The notes under the pieces were generated by a model. It was not told the DNA's origin. It ran no database searches and saw only the letters and a list, made by a program, of their open reading frames with translations. A stretch of DNA of 64,000 bases from Halopseudomonas litoralis (GTDB lineage: Bacteria > Pseudomonadota > Gammaproteobacteria > Pseudomonadales > Pseudomonadaceae). Each line of letters starts with the position of its first letter. Position 1 is the first letter of the stretch. The stretch covers positions 2,480,001 to 2,544,000 of the forward strand of contig NZ_LT629748.1 of the NCBI RefSeq assembly GCF_900105005.1, read 5' to 3'. This document shows, piece after piece, positions 1-10,437 of this stretch. The translations under genes were made by a program, and so were the position numbers.

Positions 1-113
1 TGGGCCAGGTGGTTGGGACGGGTAGTGTCGGTGTACATGCCCGGGCGACGACGCACCGGGTCCAGACCGCTGAGTACTTCAATATCATCGGCGTTATAGG
101 ACGATTGGGACAT
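1..113 (-). CDS. parE: DNA topoisomerase IV subunit B, N-terminal fragment
   Basis: The first 37 codons of a leftward gene that runs out of the window. The translation starts [20 protein letters not shown] and continues with RRRPGMYT, the N-terminal block of the GHKL ATPase domain of ParE/GyrB. ParE rather than GyrB is chosen because this short acidic leader is typical of Pseudomonas ParE and because cpdA lies just upstream, as in other Pseudomonas. ParE pairs with ParC to decatenate replicated chromosomes. The gap to cpdA is about 100 bp and leaves no room for the YqiA-type esterase often found between the two genes. Confidence 0.9.
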   Translation of the reverse strand, partial: MSQSSYNADDIEVLSGLDPVRRRPGMYTDTTRPNHLA

Positions 114-217
114 ATTGTCTCTGGGTTTCCTTGGTCATTCGAGGCGGGCATGGCGTCCCGCCGGGACAGATCAGCATAGTATCCTATTCATTACGACGGC
201 AGGCTGCCAGTCGTAGG

Positions 218-1033
218 CTAGTACCCGGATCCACCTGCTTCCGGCACAAAACAGCCCGCCGGCAGGCGTGACACCGCCGTTTCGATTCGGCCATCGTTAT
301 ACAGCCGCAACCAGCGATAGCCGGGTGGCTGTGTGTCTGTAGCGAAATCATCGCTGCCCACCGCGAATTGCACGCAGGTGGATGGCGCTGCCAGCAGGCG
401 GATGTGTCCGCGCTGCTGGTCCAACTTCTGGTGGATATGCCCCCAGAGCACAACGCGCACCCGCGGGTCATCATCCAACCGTGCAAACAGCTGGTCCGCA
501 TTACCCAGCCCCAGCGGCTCCATCCACTCGCTGCCAATCGGCACTGGATGATGATGGAGGCAGACCATCACATGGCGATCTCCGGCGCTCGCCAGTGCCT
601 CATCCAGCCGCAGAAGTTGCTGCTCATCGAGATAGCCGGCCACTGAGCCCGGCACACTTGAATCCAACAACAGGATGCGCCAGGCACCGACATCAACCCA
701 GGCACGATTGAGATCATGCTCTCCGCCGAGTGCGGCCATGCATGCCGCGTCGTCATGGTTACCGGGTATCCAGTGACAGGGTTTGGGGATTCGCGCCACG
801 GCGTCAATGAAGCGCTGGTAGGCCGGGACATCCCCGTCCTGAGTAATATCGCCGGTAGCCAGCACCAGATCAATGTCTGCTTGCTGCTCCAGCACCTGAT
901 CAATCACCGCATGCAGTGAGGCGAGTGTATCCAGCCCCAGCAAACGCTGGTCCGGACTGGAAAAGATATGGCTGTCAGTCAGCTGGACCACATGAATGGG
1001 TTCAGCGAAGAGAGTACTGTCGGTCGGCGGCAT
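218..1033 (-). CDS. cpdA: 3',5'-cyclic AMP phosphodiesterase CpdA
   Basis: A 271-residue class III metallophosphoesterase that hydrolyses cAMP and so tunes Vfr/CRP signalling in the cytoplasm. The metal-binding motifs are in order: QLTDSHIF near residue 17, ATGDITQDG near 60, GNHDD near 92, CLHHHP near 159 and WGHIHQ near 197. Length matches Pseudomonas CpdA. It is the last gene before parE in the leftward run nudF-DUF1249-cpdA. The ATG start is the one that places the first metal motif at the usual distance from the N-terminus. Confidence 0.92.
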   Translation of the reverse strand: MPPTDSTLFAEPIHVVQLTDSHIFSSPDQRLLGLDTLASLHAVIDQVLEQQADIDLVLATGDITQDGDVPAYQRFIDAVARIPKPCHWIPGNHDDAACMAALGGEHDLNRAWVDVGAWRILLLDSSVPGSVAGYLDEQQLLRLDEALASAGDRHVMVCLHHHPVPIGSEWMEPLGLGNADQLFARLDDDPRVRVVLWGHIHQKLDQQRGHIRLLAAPSTCVQFAVGSDDFATDTQPPGYRWLRLYNDGRIETAVSRLPAGCFVPEAGGSGY

Positions 1034-1144
1034 CTGGCCTTCTCTCAGAGGTTATTTGCCTGCCATGATCGCAATACAAATGCCGACAATCCAGTGATGA
1101 GCTGACTCAGGTGGCAGAAACTTGCGCTTGGCCACAGAATCGCG

Positions 1145-1600
1145 TCATCGATTGATCAGTACCGGCTGGGCGCTTTGCCCGTGACGCTGGCAATAGCCGA
1201 GCCACTCGCCGAGGAAACTGTTGAGCTGAAACTTCTCATCGGGCTGCAGCATCTGTTCATTCGGATAGGGGTAAACACCCTGGAAGCGCCGGCGGTTATA
1301 GGCGGCGACCACCTCGGCCATGCGCGCATCGTGGTACATGCGTACTTCCATGCTTGGCGGCGCAAACCAATCATGGCGTCTCTCATGCTGGAGCGTGAGC
1401 GTGGTGGTGTAACGGCAACGCTCGATGACCCGCATCACCAGACGCTGTTCCGTTTCATCTGTTGCGCTCAGCAGAATCTGCCGCTCATCCTGCACCGCCA
1501 GATCCGGCATCAGCTGATATAAACGGAAGAAGTTGGTTTCGCAGACGGCCTGCAACGAGGAAAGGTCAACCCGATAACGGCGCTTGCCCGCAACCATCAT
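1145..1600 (-). CDS. DUF1249 family protein (YqiB-like)
   Basis: A 151-residue cytoplasmic protein of the DUF1249 family, which has no established function but is habitually encoded between nudF and cpdA. The open frame extends further upstream, but the start at 1600 is chosen because its ATG overlaps the nudF stop as ATGA, a typical coupled start, giving a protein beginning MMVAGKRRYRVDLSSLQ. Visible conserved parts are the N-terminal CETNFFRLYQLMPDL stretch and a C-terminal PNEQMLQPDEKFQLN stretch. No signal peptide or membrane segment is seen. Confidence 0.85.
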   Translation of the reverse strand: MMVAGKRRYRVDLSSLQAVCETNFFRLYQLMPDLAVQDERQILLSATDETEQRLVMRVIERCRYTTTLTLQHERRHDWFAPPSMEVRMYHDARMAEVVAAYNRRRFQGVYPYPNEQMLQPDEKFQLNSFLGEWLGYCQRHGQSAQPVLINR

Positions 1601-2214
1601 GGTTGTGGCCCCGCATTGTCGCGAAGCGCCTGTCCATGCAGTTCGAGCCACTGCAGCGCGATGATGGTAGCGGCGTTGTCCAGCCGCCCTTCGGCCATTG
1701 CCGTCAGTGCGTCTACCCGCGACCAGACACTGACGCGGATATCCTCACCCTCTACGGCCAGTCCATGCAGGCCACCCGCGCCCCGGCTGTCCACCGTGGC
1801 GCAATACAGATATACCTGTTCGTTGCTGCCACCCGGCGACGGGAAATAACGAGTGATCGGTGTCAGGCTCAACAGTGTCAGCCCGGCTTCTTCTTGCGCT
1901 TCACGATGGGCGACCTGCTCGGCCTCTTCACCATCATCAAACAGACCGGCGACCAGTTCCAGCATCCAGGGATTGGTGCTTTTTTCCAGCGCACCGACGC
2001 GCACCTGCTCGATCAGTACCACCGCATCCTGCCAGGGGTCATAGGGCAATACGCACACCGCATCCGGCCTGACAAACAACTCACGCCGCAACGCCGGCCC
2101 CCAGCCGCCAGCAAACAGTCGGTGTCGAAGGGTCAATACATCCAGTTGGTAGAAGCCTCGAAAGCCGGCTTCACGGTGGATGATTTCCACATCGTCGCGG
2201 CTGAAATCAGTCAA
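1597..2214 (-). CDS. nudF: ADP-ribose pyrophosphatase (Nudix hydrolase)
   Basis: A 205-residue Nudix enzyme that cleaves ADP-ribose to AMP and ribose 5-phosphate. The Nudix box is complete: it starts with GLFDDGEE near residue 92 and ends in REAQEEAGL, matching GX5EX7REUXEEXGU. Length and the surrounding PFPGGSNE-like segment (PSPGGSNEQVYLY) fit the NudF/YqiE branch. It opens a leftward operon with the DUF1249 gene and cpdA, overlapping the next gene by 4 bp. Confidence 0.93.
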   Translation of the reverse strand: MTDFSRDDVEIIHREAGFRGFYQLDVLTLRHRLFAGGWGPALRRELFVRPDAVCVLPYDPWQDAVVLIEQVRVGALEKSTNPWMLELVAGLFDDGEEAEQVAHREAQEEAGLTLLSLTPITRYFPSPGGSNEQVYLYCATVDSRGAGGLHGLAVEGEDIRVSVWSRVDALTAMAEGRLDNAATIIALQWLELHGQALRDNAGPQP

Positions 2215-2350
2215 TTGGATAAACTCTCGATTAAAAGGATCATGCCATTAACCTCGCATATCCTAACCGTGACGGGCAAGGGTTTCTCGTCGGTGGGCAG
2301 ACGACACCCCGAAACACCTCAAACAGGAGGGGCGCTCGGATCGCCGCGAC

Positions 2351-2367
2351 GGCGTCCGCAGGACGCC
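2351..2367. terminator. GC-rich hairpin between thiC and nudF
   Basis: A perfect 7-bp inverted repeat (GGCGTCC, 3-base loop, GGACGCC) just beyond the thiC stop codon. There is no clear run of T on the thiC-coding strand, so it may be a transcript-end stabiliser or a REP-type hairpin rather than a classic intrinsic terminator. Confidence 0.35.
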
Positions 2368-2393
2368 ACCGGGCTTTGCTCAGAAGCTATCCA

Positions 2394-4298
<1,905 letters not shown>

Positions 4299-4360
4299 TT
4301 ACAGGGAACCGAAGCGGCACGGAACACCACCCCAGAACGGGGTAATGCAGAACGGCGCAT

Positions 4361-4441
4361 CTCGATTCCTACGCCGGTATTAACCGGATCAGGTTCAACG
4401 GGTGTCGTCTCAGCCGGCATAAAACCCCGGCACCCCGTCAA
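4361..4441 (-). promoter_or_regulatory. TPP riboswitch (THI element) of thiC
   Basis: On the minus strand the leader of thiC carries the two diagnostic blocks of the TPP aptamer: GCTGAGA followed by a CACCCGTTGAACCTGATC block and the GTTAATACCGGCGTAGGAA block. The closing P1 arm, GGGGTGCCGGGG, lies at the upstream end. Between the aptamer and the start codon is a small hairpin (ACCCC/GGGGT, 4329-4343) that could form part of the expression platform. It sits about 85 bp upstream of the thiC ATG, and the known role of the class is ligand-dependent shut-off of thiC. Confidence 0.93.
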
Positions 4442-4580
4442 GATGAGCCTGCAGCTTAGATGTTCATGTGATGAACGGCAAGCGAGGGACCGATGAACCG
4501 CTTCGGTTGCGCTTGACCGGCGGCCTGCAGCTCTTTAGCCTTGGTGGATTGACTTCTACCTCCATGCGAAGGACCTCTGC

Positions 4581-6038
4581 ATGCTGCGCCCCCTTTATGT
4601 CGCCATTGTGCTGGCAGGCCTGTCCGGCCCGGCCCTGGCCAAATCCGATCTGCTGACCATCTACCAGGAAGCCCTGCTCAACAGCGCCGATCTGGCTGCC
4701 GCTGAAGCTGACGCCCTCGCCCGCCAGGAAGCCCTGCCCCAGGCCCGCGCCCAGTTACTGCCCAATATCGGCCTGGGTGCCGGCCTCGCTCGGGAGTATG
4801 TCGATGTCGACGGCATGGGATCGGACGACTACTCGACGCATTACTATCAGGCCAGTCTGACGCAGCCGCTGTTTCGCGCCGACCGCTGGTTCAATTATCA
4901 GGCCGCCAAATCCCAGAGTGAACAGGCTCGCGTGGAGTTTTCCGCGACCCAGCAGCAACTGATCCTGGATGTGGCGTTGGCGTATTTCAACGTGCTGCGC
5001 GCCTCCGACAATCTGGCTACTGCCCGCGCCGAGGAAGCCGCATTCGAACGCCAGCTGGAACAGGCTCGCGAACGTTTTGAGGTCGGCCTTTCAGCCCGCA
5101 CCGATGTGCTCGAAGCACTGGCCGGATTCGACACCGCCCGCGCCACGCGCATTACCGCCACCACCAATCTGGATGTGAGCTACCAGGCTCTGACCCGCCT
5201 GACCAACCGCGATCATACTGATCTGCTCGGCATGAGCCACAACCTGCCGGTTCTTGCGCCGACTCCTGCCGATATGCAGCAGTGGGTTGAGACAGCCGCA
5301 GCGCAGAACCTGTCATTGCAGGCATCGCGCCTGGCCATCGACACCGCTGGCGATACACTGCGCAGCAGCAAGGCTGGCTACGCCCCGACAGTGGACGCCT
5401 TTGTGCGTTACAACGACAGCTATGGCGGCGCCCGTCTCGGCGGCGCCGGAGCCGGCATCGGGGGCGCTGGCATTGGTGGCGATACTGAGCTGACCCAGTT
5501 CGGCGTGGAAATGACCCTGCCCTTGTTTACCGGCGGTGGCACCACGTCGCGGGTGCGCGAATCAACCTTCCGGCTGACCCAGGCCGAACAGTCCAGCGAA
5601 GCCGAGTTGCGACGCATCGTCGAGCGTACCCGCAACCTGTTCCGTACGGTTACATCAAGCGTAGAAGAAGTGGAAGCCCGGCGTCAGTCGATCATTTCAT
5701 CCAAGGCCGCAGTGGATGCCACTCAGGCTGGCTATGAAGTCGGCACACGTAACGTGGTGGATGTACTGGATGCCCAGCGCAACCTGTATCGGGCGGTACG
5801 TGACTACAACGATGCCCGTTACAACTACATCATCGACAACCTGAATCTGAAGCAGGCTGCCGGCACGCTCAGTCCACAGGACCTGGAAGACCTTTCGACC
5901 TGGTTGAAAGCTGACTACGATCCGGACCGCGATTTCATCCCGCCGTTTACCCAGGAAGAAATGCAGCGCATGACCATCGGCAATCAGCCCCAGCCACCGG
6001 TGAATGAGCAGCAGAGACGGATGCGTACGTCGTTCTGA
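4581..6038 (+). CDS. tolC: TolC family outer-membrane channel protein
   Basis: A 485-residue precursor with a clear signal peptide (hydrophobic LYVAIVLAGLSGPALA, cleavage after about residue 20). The rest is long helical repeats ending in the TolC family hallmark RNVVDVLDAQRNLY near residue 393, which forms the trans-periplasmic tunnel. A glycine-rich insert (GARLGGAGAGIGGAGIGG, near 290) lies in the expected extracellular strand region. TolC proteins are outlets for type I secretion and RND pumps. No pump or adaptor gene is adjacent. It diverges from thiC and faces waaA. Confidence 0.88.
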   Translation: MLRPLYVAIVLAGLSGPALAKSDLLTIYQEALLNSADLAAAEADALARQEALPQARAQLLPNIGLGAGLAREYVDVDGMGSDDYSTHYYQASLTQPLFRADRWFNYQAAKSQSEQARVEFSATQQQLILDVALAYFNVLRASDNLATARAEEAAFERQLEQARERFEVGLSARTDVLEALAGFDTARATRITATTNLDVSYQALTRLTNRDHTDLLGMSHNLPVLAPTPADMQQWVETAAAQNLSLQASRLAIDTAGDTLRSSKAGYAPTVDAFVRYNDSYGGARLGGAGAGIGGAGIGGDTELTQFGVEMTLPLFTGGGTTSRVRESTFRLTQAEQSSEAELRRIVERTRNLFRTVTSSVEEVEARRQSIISSKAAVDATQAGYEVGTRNVVDVLDAQRNLYRAVRDYNDARYNYIIDNLNLKQAAGTLSPQDLEDLSTWLKADYDPDRDFIPPFTQEEMQRMTIGNQPQPPVNEQQRRMRTSF

Positions 6039-6055
6039 TTGTGGGAAGGCAGGCT

Positions 6056-6072
6056 GGGACGCTCTGCGTCCC
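6056..6072. repeat. REP-type hairpin between tolC and waaA
   Basis: A perfect palindrome GGGACGC-TCT-GCGTCCC in the 38-bp gap between the convergent genes tolC and waaA. Exactly the same 17 bases recur at 50513-50529, between gdhA and radA, another convergent pair, which marks it as a dispersed extragenic repeat and probable transcript-end element. Confidence 0.6.
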
Positions 6073-6076
6073 GCTG

Positions 6077-7333
6077 CTACAACCGCCGGGCGATACCCTG
6101 GAGGAGCCTTTCCAACGCCCCCTGATTGGCTTCAACCACCACCCGCCCCGCTTCTCCTGCAACCCGTGCCGAGGGCCGATCACTCAACCAGCCATTGACC
6201 TGCTCAGCCATGCCCTGCGCATCCGCCACTTCCACCAGCGCTCCGGCCCGCTCCAGCAACTCGCTGATCTCGGCAAAGTTGAAACGATGCGGCCCGGACA
6301 GTACAGGCAGACCAAGCGCCGCGGGTTCCAGATAATTGTGCCCACCACCTGGAATCAGTGAGCCACCGACAAAGGCCACATCGGCGCAAGCATAGAACTG
6401 CATCAGCTCACCCATGGTATCGCCCAACAACACCAGATCACTCGATGTCGGCATGTTGCCGGCACTACGCCGCACCATGCTCAGACCCGCCCCTTCTATC
6501 TGCCTGGCAACCGCATCGAAACGCTCAGGGTGGCGGGGCACCAGGATCAGCAACGCATCGGGATGTTGTTGCAGCACCTGCCGGTGCGCCGCCAGCACGA
6601 CTTCGTCCTCGCCAGAGTGGGTACTGGCGGCAATCCAGACCGGACGCTCACCCCACTGAGCCCGCCACTGCGCAGCCGTGGCCAACAGCTCCGCCCCCGG
6701 CTTGAGGTCGAATTTGATGCTGCCGGTCACCGTCAACGCTGTCTGGCGCACGCCCAGCATGAGGAAACGCTCAGCCTCGGCTGCGGTCTGCGCCGCCACC
6801 CAATCCAGCGCTGCAAACATAGGCCGCACCAGCCCTGACACTCGCTGATAGCCGCGGGCCGAACGCTCGGACAAGCGGGCATTGGCCAACACGACAGGCA
6901 CACCAGCCCGCCCGCACTCAGCCACCAGATTCGGCCACAATTCAGTTTCCATGATGATGGAAATGCGCGGTCGCAGCCGCCGAATGAGCCGCCGCTGCAG
7001 CCAAGGAAGGTCATAGGGCAGATAAGCATGCCCCACCTCGTCACCGAACAACTTGCGGATCTGTTCAGAGCCGGTCGGCGTCATGCAGGTAATAGTGACT
7101 GGCAGCTCCGGATGACGCTTGCGCAGCTCGCGCACCATGGGCGCTGCCGCGATCGACTCGCCCACGGACACGGCATGTACCCAGATGCCGCCGGCACGCA
7201 GGTCGCCGCTCAGGGCAAAGCGCTCGCGCCAGCGCCGCGCATAGGCTGGAGCGCGCCAGGCGCGGTACAGCAGGCGTGCCAGAATCAGCGGCAGACACAG
7301 GGTAAAGATCAGACTGTACAGAAAACGCGGCAT
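6077..7333 (-). CDS. waaA: 3-deoxy-D-manno-octulosonic acid transferase (Kdo transferase)
   Basis: A 418-residue GT30 enzyme that adds Kdo from CMP-Kdo to lipid IVA at the inner face of the inner membrane, the first step of LPS core assembly. The start at 7333 (MPRFLYSLIF) is preferred over one ten codons upstream because a GGAG sits 6 bases before it. An N-terminal membrane anchor is followed by the WVHAVSVGE motif and the C-terminal GGHNYLEPAALGLP motif. It heads leftward towards tolC. Confidence 0.95.
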   Translation of the reverse strand: MPRFLYSLIFTLCLPLILARLLYRAWRAPAYARRWRERFALSGDLRAGGIWVHAVSVGESIAAAPMVRELRKRHPELPVTITCMTPTGSEQIRKLFGDEVGHAYLPYDLPWLQRRLIRRLRPRISIIMETELWPNLVAECGRAGVPVVLANARLSERSARGYQRVSGLVRPMFAALDWVAAQTAAEAERFLMLGVRQTALTVTGSIKFDLKPGAELLATAAQWRAQWGERPVWIAASTHSGEDEVVLAAHRQVLQQHPDALLILVPRHPERFDAVARQIEGAGLSMVRRSAGNMPTSSDLVLLGDTMGELMQFYACADVAFVGGSLIPGGGHNYLEPAALGLPVLSGPHRFNFAEISELLERAGALVEVADAQGMAEQVNGWLSDRPSARVAGEAGRVVVEANQGALERLLQGIARRL

Positions 7334-7460
7334 TCCCTTCTCCAGAACCGGGTCGAGCGGCACAAACGCGGCATAGAGTAGCAGAAGTGACCTGCCCGGC
7401 TGCTAATGGCTATACTACGCGGGCAAAACCAGCCCCTTATTCTTGAAATCCGCGGAGCCC

Positions 7461-8627
7461 ATGAGCACACCCCTGCACACCGATATCTGTATTCTGGGCG
7501 GCGGCATCGCCGGTCTCTGGCTGAACGCGCGCCTGCGGCAACAAGGGTTCAGCACCCTGCTGGTTGAGCCACATGCTCTCGGCGGCGGGCAGAGCAGCAA
7601 GTCCCAGGGCATCATCCATGGCGGTACGAAATATGCGCTGAACGGCAAGCTGACCACTGCGGCGGAAGCCATTGCCGGCATGCCCAATCGCTGGCGTGCC
7701 TGTCTGGATGGCACCGGCGAGCTTGATCTGCGGGGAGCTCGAGTGCTTTCCGCCCATCATTACCTATGGTCCCCAGGCAACCTGATCAGCAATCTGGCCG
7801 GATTCTTCGCCAGCAAAGCACTGCGCGGCCGGGTAGACAGTGTCAAAGGCAAGGAGCTTCCGTCGGTATTCAGCAACCCCGCCTTCAAGGGCAAGGTCTA
7901 CCGCCTGGCCGAACTGGTGCTGGACGTGCCCGACGTCGTGCGCCATCTCGCAATACTCGGTGGGGACAGCCTGATCAGCGGCCCTGTGCAGATTGAAGGC
8001 AAGGATAGCGGCATCAGTTCGGTGCGGGTTGCCGACCAGCAGATCATCGCCCGTCGCTACGTGCTGACCGCCGGTGAAGGCAACGAAGCTCTTCTGCAAA
8101 GCGCCGGCATCACACAACCGGCCATGCAGCGCCGGCCCCTGCAGATGGTGCTGGTCAAGGGACCGAACCTGCCAGCACTCTATGCCCACTGCCTGGGCAA
8201 CAGTCCCAAACCGCGGGTGACCGTGACCACGCACCCCTGCAGTGACGGTCAATGGTGTTGGTATCTCGGTGGCGAGCTGGCCGAACAGGGTACCAACATG
8301 CCTGCCGACGCACTGATCCGACAGGCACAAAAAGAGATGCGCGAACTACTGCCCTGGGTCGATTTGCAGAGTTGCCAATGGACCACCTTGCCAGTCACTC
8401 GTGCTGAACCAGCACAGAGCGGACTGGTTCGTCCGGATAATGCCTACCTGCAAGCGGTAGGCAATACGCTGATCTGCTGGCCGACCAAACTGGCGTTGGC
8501 CCCTGACCTGAGTGACCAGGCTATCGCCGAGCTGGAGCGTCAGGCAGTCAAGCCTGAGCTGCCACAACCAAGCAGCGACCTGCCGCCGCCACCGGTTGCC
8601 ACCCCCGTCTGGGATAGGCTGTTCTGA
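7461..8627 (+). CDS. FAD-dependent oxidoreductase, glycerol-3-phosphate oxidase-like
   Basis: A 388-residue flavoprotein of the DAO superfamily. The N-terminal Rossmann motif ILGGGIAGLWLNARL binds FAD, followed by GGGQSSKSQGIIHGGTKYAL, which resembles the FAD-contact loop of glycerol-3-phosphate dehydrogenases. The ATG at 7461 with an upstream GGAG is chosen; an in-frame TTG lies six codons earlier. The downstream gene overlaps its stop by 1 bp. A homologous gene of unknown substrate lies near waaA in P. aeruginosa. The substrate cannot be told from sequence. Confidence 0.8.
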   Translation: MSTPLHTDICILGGGIAGLWLNARLRQQGFSTLLVEPHALGGGQSSKSQGIIHGGTKYALNGKLTTAAEAIAGMPNRWRACLDGTGELDLRGARVLSAHHYLWSPGNLISNLAGFFASKALRGRVDSVKGKELPSVFSNPAFKGKVYRLAELVLDVPDVVRHLAILGGDSLISGPVQIEGKDSGISSVRVADQQIIARRYVLTAGEGNEALLQSAGITQPAMQRRPLQMVLVKGPNLPALYAHCLGNSPKPRVTVTTHPCSDGQWCWYLGGELAEQGTNMPADALIRQAQKEMRELLPWVDLQSCQWTTLPVTRAEPAQSGLVRPDNAYLQAVGNTLICWPTKLALAPDLSDQAIAELERQAVKPELPQPSSDLPPPPVATPVWDRLF

Positions 8628-9439
8628 TGAAAACCCTACATCAATACCATCGTCCCCTCGGCAGCACTGGCCTGACGGTTTCTCCGCTCGGCCTTGGCAC
8701 GGTCAAGGTCGGCCGCAATCAAGGGGTCAAATACCCCAGCGGCTTCGAGCTGCCGGATGATCAGCAAGTGCGCGAACTGCTGGCACTGTCCCGTGATCTG
8801 GGCATCAATCTGTTGGATACCGCCCCTGCCTATGGCATCAGCGAACAACGCCTGGGCCCGCTGCTGGCAGGTCAGCGGCAGGAATGGGTGCTGTGCAGCA
8901 AGGTCGGAGAGGAGTTTGAGAACGGCGAGTCCTGGTTTGATTTCAGTGCACTGCACACACGTCATTCGGTGCACCGCTCGCTGCAACGCCTGCATACGGA
9001 CTACCTCGACTTGGTACTGGTGCATTCCAATGGCGATGACCTGCAGGTGCTCACCGAGGAAGTGTACCCAGCGTTGCAACAGTTGAAGCAGGAAGGCCTG
9101 ATCCGCGCCTTCGGTTTTTCCGGCAAGACCGTCGCCGGCGGCCTGCAAGCGCTGGAAAAAGGTGATTGCGCCATGGTTACCTGGAACCTGCGCGAGCAGG
9201 CCGAACGTCCGGTACTGGACTTTGCGCTGTCACACAACAAGGGCATTCTGGTAAAAAAAGCACTCGCCAGCGGGCATATCTGTCTTGAAGGCGAAGACCC
9301 GGTCCGCGCTGGGTTCGAGCTGGTATTCAGCCATGCGGCGGTGGGCAGCGCCATCATCGGCACTATCAACCCGACGCATCTGACGCAGAATGTCATCACT
9401 GTAGCCAACATCCTGGAGCAATCCGCTCTGAACATTTGA
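8627..9439 (+). CDS. Aldo/keto reductase family protein
   Basis: A 270-residue TIM-barrel aldo/keto reductase that would reduce an aldehyde or ketone with NAD(P)H. Family signatures include LDTAPAYGISEQRLG near residue 63 (the catalytic Asp and Tyr) and DYLDLVLVHSNGDD near 125. The ATG overlaps the preceding stop as TGATG, so the two proteins are translationally coupled and probably act on the same metabolite. The substrate is unknown. Confidence 0.85.
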   Translation: MKTLHQYHRPLGSTGLTVSPLGLGTVKVGRNQGVKYPSGFELPDDQQVRELLALSRDLGINLLDTAPAYGISEQRLGPLLAGQRQEWVLCSKVGEEFENGESWFDFSALHTRHSVHRSLQRLHTDYLDLVLVHSNGDDLQVLTEEVYPALQQLKQEGLIRAFGFSGKTVAGGLQALEKGDCAMVTWNLREQAERPVLDFALSHNKGILVKKALASGHICLEGEDPVRAGFELVFSHAAVGSAIIGTINPTHLTQNVITVANILEQSALNI

Positions 9440-9466
9440 GCGCGACCCAGGAGGCAAGGGGGCATC

Positions 9467-10339
9467 ATGGTTACCATCATTGCCCGCCACGATCCCGTGG
9501 CTTTCAAGACCCAGGCCATACACATCCAGGCCAGTCCTGAAGTATTGCGCTATACACCTGTCGGCAACCCGCTGAGTTTCGAGCAGATGCTCGAGCTGCG
9601 CCGGCCGGTGCAGGTGGACGATTCTGACTCTTTCGAGTTGACCGCAGCTAACCTGGGCGTCTCCGCCGATATCACCTTCCGCTGGCAGCAACGTGACTTC
9701 CGTCTGCTGGTCAGACAACAGCGCCCCGATCGTGGCGATGATGTACTGAAGCTGCTGTCCGGTTACGTACCCGCTCACGAGCTGCGCCTGCCGCTGCTGA
9801 CGCTGATGACCGAACTCGCCGAAGAACTCCTGCTGGAAACCGACCAGGGTTGGCTTCCCGGTCGCTATCAGGATATCTGGCTACCGACGCCCTATGCCGA
9901 CACATTGCTACCCGACCGCAACCGCTGGTATAGCCTCAGCCCTCATCAGGGCGCGGCAAGGGCCGTGCTGTGCCGGGAACTGAATCTGCTCGAACGCCCG
10001 CGTGCCTATGTACATTTGCCGACCAACTCATTGCAACTGGTCTACCATATGCACCTCAGCGTACCCCGCTGCGCCGACCTCAACGCCTTGCATGCCGACG
10101 AATCGCTGGATCCACAGAGCGGGCAGCTGCAAGCTCAGCTGGATCATCAGCAACCGGACCTGTATCTGGCCGAACTCATCGACGGCACGGCCAGCGGCCG
10201 AGTGTTTACTCTGGTTAAAGGCGAACTGATCGAGCAGCACCATCCTCATCTCATGCTCAGCGAAGCCTTTGCACCGCAGACTGGCTGGGTGGTGTCAGAC
10301 TCCCACTGCGCCTGGCCGAATGGCCTTGGGCTGTCATGA
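9467..10339 (+). CDS. Conserved protein of unknown function
   Basis: A 290-residue soluble protein, third gene of the operon with the FAD oxidoreductase and aldo/keto reductase (27-bp gap). I do not recognise a domain. It is rich in Leu and Asp/Glu, has no signal peptide or membrane span, and contains a central acidic-leucine stretch (MTELAEELLLETDQG) followed by a segment with aromatic residues (WYSLSPHQGAARAVLCREL). A similarly placed hypothetical gene follows the same two enzymes in P. aeruginosa, so a shared pathway is likely but undefined. Confidence 0.7.
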   Translation: MVTIIARHDPVAFKTQAIHIQASPEVLRYTPVGNPLSFEQMLELRRPVQVDDSDSFELTAANLGVSADITFRWQQRDFRLLVRQQRPDRGDDVLKLLSGYVPAHELRLPLLTLMTELAEELLLETDQGWLPGRYQDIWLPTPYADTLLPDRNRWYSLSPHQGAARAVLCRELNLLERPRAYVHLPTNSLQLVYHMHLSVPRCADLNALHADESLDPQSGQLQAQLDHQQPDLYLAELIDGTASGRVFTLVKGELIEQHHPHLMLSEAFAPQTGWVVSDSHCAWPNGLGLS

Positions 10340-10437
10340 ATAAACTTTCCACTCCTTAGACCTTGGTCGGATCGCAATGATGGCCCGCTGTTCCCTAGAC
10401 TGCCGGCTGTCCGTAATCACCCACTGGTATCAAATCC

